From Moniliophthora roreri (taxonomy: Eukaryota; Basidiomycota; Agaricomycetes; Agaricales; Marasmiaceae), in contig LATX02000182.1 of NCBI GenBank assembly GCA_001466705.2, forward strand, positions 496,001 to 560,000: 64,000 bases of DNA, given 5' to 3'. The position numbers and the translations under genes are program-made. The notes beneath the pieces were generated by a model that did not search any database, was not told where the DNA came from, and saw nothing but the letters and a program-made list of their open reading frames with translations. This document shows positions 57,515-64,000 of the stretch, in pieces. The stretch's first letter is position 1. The number at the start of each line of letters is the position of its first letter.

Positions 57515-57825
57515 AGGTCTTGTTCCATAGGCTACTTACTGTCATGATTTGGCATATGCAATAATGACTCTTTGATCCAATTTGGCTTTCAGCCGAGGGT
57601 CACCGAGCCTGGGTGAGCTCTTTCACCTCGTCCACAATCGCCACTTCCAAGTCACTTGTCTACACAAACCTGTAGCGGGTTGCTGCAGCTTGAATTTTGA
57701 AGGTTATCTGGTGGCTTCAACTCATTATCACATCCGAATTCATCGAGTTCTGTAACGGAACCCGGTGTGTCACTCAAGCTCAGTCATCCCGATTCGTTGA
57801 CTACAACACCGTAACAACACCGCAC

Positions 57826-57863
57826 CCTTATTACCGCGTCCTTATTACCGCGTCCTTATTACC
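57826..57863. repeat. 14-bp tandem repeat upstream of the M28 peptidase gene
   Basis: CCTTATTACCGCGT occurs at 57826 and 57840 exactly, and a partial third unit begins at 57854. It lies 60-100 bp upstream of the ATG at 57924, in the promoter region. Confidence 0.7.
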
Positions 57864-57923
57864 TCATTACAACCTCTCCTTGCGCTGGCAGAACCACATT
57901 TCTGCTGGTGAAAACGAGCGAAC

Positions 57924-60900
57924 ATGAGTAGGACGCGTCGAGGTCCCATCACCTCACTTCTTCTCCTTTCTCCAATCCTCATTGGATCTCTGTGGATTGC
58001 ATACAAGGATTATTCGGGTATGTGGCATATTTACAGTGAAAAAGTCACATCCTGACCTTTCTCAGTGTTGCCGCAACCCCTTGAAGAGCCCTTTGATCCT
58101 GTCACCAACTTACCACAAATATCCGAACGAAACATTCTGGGTATATCAAAGTACCTGTCGGAAGACATCGGTTTTAGGACACCAGGGACACTCGAACACG
58201 CGCTTGGAGATGAATGGTTTTACCAGCAGGTTTTGCACATGCAACAAGAATGTGAACGCGTCGCCAAAGAGAGCGGGAGAAATTTAGAATGTGAAATTTG
58301 GAGGCAGCAAGGCAGTGGCTCTCATAGGTGTGTGACACCCTTCTCTTAATTTCGTTGTATAAACTCGTTATTTCAAGATTCGACATGATGGGCAGCAGAC
58401 TATATAAGACATATGTTTCCCTAACTAATATCATCGTCCGAATCTCCAATGGCACGCCAGAGGGCAAGGAACACGCCGTACTGGTCAACTCGCACTTAGA
58501 CTCGACGTTACCCACTCCCGGCGCCGCGGACGATGCATTATCCGTTGGAGTCATGCTGGAGTGCTTTCGGGTGCTTGGTGCGTCCACTTCTCTTCCATTG
58601 TGCTCTTTAGCTGTGCATCTAAATCTCTTTTTTACAGTCAACACACCACATTGGAGTCCCAAACATGCCATCATACTCCGTAAGCAACAAATACGCTTGC
58701 AATTTTGTACCTCCGGTTTACCCTTTCATAGTATGGAACAACGCGGAGGAAAGTCTTCAGGATGGCAGCCATCTCTTCTCTACGCAGCACCCGGTCGCTC
58801 CAAGCATTCGAGCTGTTATAAATCTAGAGGCTGCAGGTACCACCGGAAAAGAACTTGTGAGTCTGATCCTGCTCTAAATCTCCAGGAAGCCTGACACGGC
58901 ATTTTAGCTCTTCCAGGCTAGCTCTGAGCAGATGATCGAGGCTTATAGTCATGTTCCTCATCCGCATGGCACAGTCATAGCAGTGAGTTCTATCAATATG
59001 CACTCTTCTTCGTTGCGTGATACACCAGTAAAAGAACGACATATTTAGCTCCGGGATCATCTTGTCAGAGTATGTGGCTTTCATTCGTAAATCTTGACAA
59101 AGCTTACAGTAATCCCTGCAGCACAGATTTTCGGCAATTTCAAGAATATTTAAATGTTACAGGCTTGGACGTATGATAATGATCACCATCTACTCACTTC
59201 CCTTACTCATACGTCTTCATAGATGGCTGTCGTTGGAAACAGTTACTTGTATCATATGCGGAAGGACTTGGTGGAAAATATTCAACCTGGTGTGGCCCAG
59301 GTGAGCGGTTCATCGATATCATTCATTGCCTTGGTTTATATGTGTTGTAGAACATGGCCGAAAACACATTAGCTCTGCTTCAGTACTTGTCTTCCTCGGA
59401 CTCGCCCCTGGTATCATTGACTGAAGGCTACAAGAAACCCACAACTGTCTATCTGAATATCCTAGGCTACTTCTTCATCTACTCCTTTGCAACGGCCAAG
59501 GTGCTTTATGGACTCCTACTCGCTGCGTCCGTGGTTTTGTTACGGTCGATCTTCGTGTCTCCAACCAAGAAAGGAAGCCCACAGAAGCAGCTTGGAACAC
59601 TCGAAGCCATTCGGGAAGGATTTGTTTCCTCTGGGCTTGGGCTGCTAGGAAGCTTTATCGCACCCAACCTCGTCGCAGTTGTGATGACTCGAGTATTGCA
59701 TAAAGACATGAGCTGGTATGCGAATGAATATTCGACAATGCTCCTTTATGGACCGCCGGCGGCATTAGGTTAGTGACCAACTTTATTAATCTTATTTCAT
59801 TCTAGTTTCAATGTCGTTCTAGGTGCACTCCTTCCCCAGTTTTTGCTCGGTTCTGTGAACGAGGTCGCTGTCTACTCTTCTATTCTTTTGATTCAGGCCG
59901 CTGGTGCCTTCTTCATTCAACTCCTCGGGATAGGGTCTGCAGGTCTCTTGTACCTTACAGGTAACTCGCTATTCGGAGCGCTTCTGTTGAACCCCTTTTT
60001 TGCGGGGTCGAAAAGAGAGCTCTCGCTTTGGACATACGCCATCGGCCAATCCATACCCCTACTGGTTGCTTCTATGTGCGCGTTCCCAACATTGGACGTT
60101 TTCGTGCCGTTGGTGAGTTCGTTACCTTGACTTGTGTTTTTGTTCTCATGTATGTCCAGGCGGGTCGTATAGGCATCGCTACTCCAACAGACCACCTGAT
60201 GGCAACTATTGTATCTGGGCTAGGAACGATCGGATTCCCGCTTTTCTTACCTTTCGTTCACCGCTTTGGACGAAAATTCCTTGTCAGGAGCACCTTTGCC
60301 GCTAGTGTAGCCACTGCTATTGCTATTGCAGTATTTGCAGCGCGAGATCCGTTCGATGACATGCATCAGAAGAGGGTATACATACTACGCACTGAGAACG
60401 TAAGTCCCCCGGCGTACAATCCGGGCCTCATATTTGATGCAGTCTTCGATGTAGATCACGACAGGCGAACATCATCTCCACATTTCAACATCCGATGCCG
60501 CGCCTGGGTTCCCAGAATTAGTACATGAAATTGCTAAAGAGTTCGGCGGTCCCAGGGAGGTCCTCGAGAATGGCGAAATCGCTGTTGTCGTTCCGGAAGC
60601 TCTCGTCATGGATAAGTACAATCCCGATTGGGACCCCATGTATCCTTTCTCTTTGGTAAATCATGTTCCCCATTCTTCCGTTCTTCCCATCTCCATACTT
60701 ATTTTCTCGCTGTCAGTTTTTGTCTCCCTACAAGATACCGCTATCGGTGGACTCCAGTTACATTTCCCCGTGGTCGCTCCCGGAAACGAAGTTCCATCTC
60801 ACTGCCGTTGACGATGTCATCGATATCGATGCTGGAACACGTTCCTTAAAGCTAGAAGTGTATCACCCCGGACTCATTTGGACAGGTTTGAAACTACACG

Positions 60901-61313
60901 ACGCAATCACTATTCAATTTCTGACTGATTATGATTCTACAGTCATCGCTTTCGACGCCCATGTTCTCAAATGGAGCTTGGACGATAGTCCTCCAGACGA
61001 GTATGTCCGGCACCATGTTAAAGAAGCTTCTTTCTATGGCTCCGATACGTGGAGCATAGACCTGGTCGTCAAATTACCTCCTAACGTAACTGCTGCATCG
61101 GATGGGGGACTGCTAATTAATTTCATTGGGCTACAAGAAAAAGGAATGTGGCCAGGGAAGAAGGCTGTTTGGGAGCAAGAATCAGAACAGGTTAAGGCTA
61201 ATAACTTGGCGATGAGTTTATTCCAGAGGTTGGATGCATGGGTAGAACAGAAGACGGAAGGCAAAGTGGATGCACTACTTTTGGGATGTGTGGCTGGAAT
61301 AGAAAGGGTCTAA
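57924..61313 (+). CDS. PFF1: M28 metallopeptidase of the ERMP1/Pff1 type
   Basis: This large multi-pass membrane peptidase is related to human ERMP1 (ER) and yeast Pff1 (vacuole). It is a multi-exon gene; the first exons are 57924-58017 and 58066-58327. An N-terminal membrane segment ([17 protein letters not shown]) precedes the M28 domain. Zinc ligands and the catalytic pair are visible in order: NSHLDS (His), GAADDA (Asp), WNNAEES (Glu-Glu), LSDTDFRQF (Asp) and GNSYLYH (His). After [10 protein letters not shown] the sequence turns into a series of hydrophobic segments (59430-60350, about eight), then a soluble C-terminal beta-rich region ([20 protein letters not shown]..) ending at 61313. 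I found no frame break, and the candidate introns all have GT..AG ends. The substrate is unknown in fungi. Confidence 0.85.
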
Positions 61314-61535
61314 TATGTAGTATTTATGTAGAAAAGGCCATAGACACACATGTAGCGAAACTAAGCTACCTTCACGACGGTTTTCGCTGGACCCGCCTGA
61401 GGCTGGCTAGTGAGATTAGATCTGGAAATATTGTGATGGTGAAGAGCGTTATCTATCTAGTCAGCAGGTGATTATTAGGAAACTGTATGGTTTGTAAACA
61501 GAGGCATTGACCTATATGACACACATTTCGTAGTA

Positions 61536-63362
61536 CTAGTGCTCTCCAATCAAGCTTGGCATCCCACTGTCGTGAGCCATGGTCCGCTGCAATGTCCTTT
61601 CTTCGTAGACCGAACGCCAGTTAACATCTACTCCGTTCTCCTTTATTTTCTGAGCTTTGGCTGCCTCTTCAAATGGCAGCCTGAGATTCCCCGTTAGATT
61701 TTCCAACTGAAAAGTGGCACTGAATGATTCCAGTTTGGCCGTCTCAAGCAAGCCAGATCGTGCTAAAGCAAAGGCAACCATGGCGTCCGAATGAATGAGC
61801 CTACACTGCTTGAGTGAGATCGTCTCCAGCAGTGGACAGAGCACCACTCCATTCGAACGATCCGAAGTGGGCGTAAGAGCCTCGAAGAGGCCTTGGGTCA
61901 GGGTCATTGGGTTTGGTTCTGGTGTTACCATGCCATCCTCAGTCACATATGGTATCGGTTGCATCATATCCACCAAGTGCAGCGTGGATAAGGAAGGCGT
62001 GCAATACAGACAGTCCATTAAAGCCTTATCTGTTACTTGCATGTCGAGGTCGAGAAATGAAAGGCGACAACCGGACCGTAATATAAGATCGACAAAGGGC
62101 ACCTCTGCTAGCTGATCAAACCCATGGATGCCTGCACCGTCTAGCGCAGAGACGGCGAGATGTGATAATGCGGGAGTGGTGATAGTTTTGAAAAAACCCT
62201 TCCAGGCCGCCAAATGATGTGAGGGATCACTACCTTCGGAACCGTAGAGACCGAGTTGTACATCGAGCTCGGTAAGGTGTTGCCATACCTGCGTCGGCGC
62301 ATCCATATTTCCGAAGGTAGCCTCAAACGGCGCACTGAGGTGGAGTGCACATTTACGGAGAGATCGACATGTATACGCGAGTCTGTGAATTATCTGTATT
62401 GGATTCACAAATGTCATAGGAGGGAAAGTTGTTGGATTAAAACCTAGGTTGAGGCCTAGGCTAAGCTCTGTCAATACCTCCCAGTGAATAGGAAGTATCA
62501 GAGGGTCGACTCTTTCGAACCGAAGTTGGAGCACGCGAAGTGATGATGCACCTGTGATATCGAAAAGAGGATAGTTACTTCCAATCTGTCCCTCCCAAAT
62601 CTCCGTAAGCTCAATGACGTTGTTCTCCAGAGAAAGGGAATGCAAAAGAGGTGCATCGCCAGCCTTCGCTTGTAAAGGCAGCAATACATTGAGGGGAAGG
62701 CGATGGAAGTAAAGGGATTTCCACTGAGAAGAGTAGCACGATAATATGTCCGAAAACTGGGAGTAGATGATGGCCAACTCTTCTCTTACTTTTCGAGGTA
62801 TGGGTGGGGTATGTTGCAAAAAGAAAGAGACGTGAAGTGGTACAGACCGAGCCCTCTCCAACCACAGTTTCAGTCCTTCCATTCGACCCAAAGATAAATT
62901 TCGAAATTCTTCATCAATAGTGTATCCAATCAACGTCGGAAAGACAAAATGAATAGCTCTCCACAGCCGTGGAGTGGTGAGCGCAATCTGGCGCCATGAG
63001 CGACAGATGGCGGTCAGCAATAAAGGTGCTTCCCCAGTACTGCACGCAGGAAGTCGATTGGTTGGAAGACATTGCAAGAAGACTTCTGCAATGATGTCCC
63101 GAGGAATTCGACGTGCAGGGGATAACAAGGCACGATGACTGTCGATAAAGCTCTGGAGCTTGTCTCGTTTGGCCTGGAGCTGAGATATCTGCTCGTTCAG
63201 TAGCCGAACTTCATCCTCCGGTTTCTGAACGAGCTTTCTGACCTCTTCAAGCTCGTCAGGCGAAGGGGCGTAATTGGTCTGAAGAAGGTAGTTGAAACGC
63301 GATTGACCGAAACTCTGTACACTGGGCGTTATTGCTTCATTTTGCCAGAGTGCTTTGAACAC
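61536..63362 (-). CDS. F-box protein of the Agaricomycete short-coiled-coil type
   Basis: A single exon encodes 608 residues. A coiled coil at about 35-80 (ELEEVRKLVQKPEDEVRLLN, then QISQLQAKRDKL) is followed by LLSPARRIPRDIIAEVFLQC and LLTAICRSWRQIALTTPRLW, the standard fungal F-box arrangement. The rest is a leucine-rich-repeat-like region (LRVLQLRFERVDPLILPIHW, LSLGLN, LSFLDLDMQVTD, LSTLHLVDM, LETISLKQCRL). Such proteins recruit substrates to SCF ubiquitin ligases and are greatly expanded in mushrooms. The target is unknown. Confidence 0.85.
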   Translation of the reverse strand: MFKALWQNEAITPSVQSFGQSRFNYLLQTNYAPSPDELEEVRKLVQKPEDEVRLLNEQISQLQAKRDKLQSFIDSHRALLSPARRIPRDIIAEVFLQCLPTNRLPACSTGEAPLLLTAICRSWRQIALTTPRLWRAIHFVFPTLIGYTIDEEFRNLSLGRMEGLKLWLERARSVPLHVSFFLQHTPPIPRKVREELAIIYSQFSDILSCYSSQWKSLYFHRLPLNVLLPLQAKAGDAPLLHSLSLENNVIELTEIWEGQIGSNYPLFDITGASSLRVLQLRFERVDPLILPIHWEVLTELSLGLNLGFNPTTFPPMTFVNPIQIIHRLAYTCRSLRKCALHLSAPFEATFGNMDAPTQVWQHLTELDVQLGLYGSEGSDPSHHLAAWKGFFKTITTPALSHLAVSALDGAGIHGFDQLAEVPFVDLILRSGCRLSFLDLDMQVTDKALMDCLYCTPSLSTLHLVDMMQPIPYVTEDGMVTPEPNPMTLTQGLFEALTPTSDRSNGVVLCPLLETISLKQCRLIHSDAMVAFALARSGLLETAKLESFSATFQLENLTGNLRLPFEEAAKAQKIKENGVDVNWRSVYEERTLQRTMAHDSGMPSLIGEH

Positions 63363-63748
63363 GCACCATTTTATTAATTTAGTGAAGGCCCTCGTTCAAA
63401 GCAAAAGTACTGTATGGGGTCCTCGTGGGTCGAATGGTCAAAAGTGTAACATCATGAAGCTTCCATTCTCGGCCTTCTTCGACGTCTTCTTCAGCGCCAT
63501 TATCAGCGCGCGAGGCGAATGGGTCCATACGATGATTGGATTCAAAGCCTTGGGTCGGGCTGCCTGCCAGCGAATAGTAGGACGAAATAATTGAATCGGC
63601 AGCAAGTTGGCAGATAGGAGAATGCAGCCAAGTTTTAGGCTAAATCCAAATTTTCGCTTTACCAAATATTTCTTCCAAGGCCTCGGGACCTGGATAGCCC
63701 TTTCATTCCTTTATTCAAACAAGTTCGACCGGCTGTCTGACCCCTGCG

Positions 63749-64000
63749 ATGTTCGACTCAACTGCAGTAAAGTCAATTCTTCTGTTCTCCCTCTACTACG
63801 CTTCTGTCGTTTCTGCCGCTGTTTTTACAGTCGGTGTTGGGAAGGATGAAACAACTGGGTACGTCCTGGTACAATACTTTCTCAATGAATCATATTCTTA
63901 TTTTTCTTGCGTTTTTTAGGCGAAAGGGCATCGGTTTCGACCCTTCGGTAATCATGCCATCTGCTGGTGACCAGATTGTTTTCGAATTTAGAAGTGGAGT
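63749..64000 (+). CDS. Cupredoxin-like secreted protein, 5' part only
   Basis: Exon 1 (63749-63858) encodes MFDSTAVKSILLFSLYYASV, a signal peptide ending near SAA, then VFTVGVGKDETT. Exon 2 starts at 63920 with RKGIGFDPSVIMPSAGDQIV, followed by FEFRSG, where the window ends. The order VxVG, FxPxxIxxxxGDxIxFxF is the start of the cupredoxin domain in fungal extracellular serine-rich proteins. The copper ligands and any Ser-rich tail or GPI signal lie outside the window. Confidence 0.75.

Noticed and set aside
1..64000. tRNA, rRNA or CRISPR features
   Set aside because: A few GGTTCGA-like boxes occur, but none has a matching A box and acceptor stem, and there are no regularly spaced repeats.

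Overview
The window looks like nuclear DNA of a mushroom-forming basidiomycete (Agaricomycetes). The evidence is densely packed genes on both strands, many introns of about 40-60 nt with GT..AG ends, and families typical of that group: NACHT NTPases, short F-box proteins, tandem RBR ligases, secreted SurE-like phosphatases and GtaA-type glutaminases. There is no rRNA, convincing tRNA or CRISPR array, and no bacterial-style operon. Exon borders were placed by eye from splice sites, reading-frame phase and comparison between paralogues inside the window.

Layout. 0-13 kb: two NACHT NTPase paralogues in inverted orientation (882-3668 minus, frameshifted; 7453-10204 plus, intact) flank a KAPA-synthase-like aminotransferase, a 478-bp hAT-type MITE with an 8-bp target duplication, and a cis-CaaD-like tautomerase. 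They are followed by a mitochondrial EngB-type GTPase and an SRPK-like kinase. 13-21.5 kb: a coiled-coil protein that may be a Mei4/Rec24 homologue, two tandem RBR (RING-IBR-RING) proteins, and a large BTB protein resembling germ cell-less. 21.8-29.5 kb: two tandem secreted, membrane-anchored GtaA-like glutaminases whose cytoplasmic tails both end in a PPxY motif.

30-46 kb is the most unusual part. A module of a small multi-pass membrane protein followed by a ~610-residue protein is repeated three times, with the membrane gene decayed to relics in the later copies. The large protein carries an H-(12 residues)-H ... Y-x-L-x(3)-NC-x(2)-F pattern that matches the catalytic layout of LRAT/HRASLS (permuted NlpC/P60) thiol acyltransferases. 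Copies 2 and 3 are nearly identical over the coding region but clearly diverged upstream, and copy 3 has a one-base frameshift. Each of these two runs tail-to-tail into a SurE-like gene with a 12-bp coding overlap.

46-64 kb: mitochondrial D-lactate dehydrogenase, three further SurE-like loci (two intact, one pseudogene; five in the whole window), an LRR/F-box-like protein, an MDR alcohol dehydrogenase, an ER/vacuolar M28 metallopeptidase of the ERMP1/Pff1 type, an F-box protein, and the start of a cupredoxin-like secreted protein cut by the window edge.
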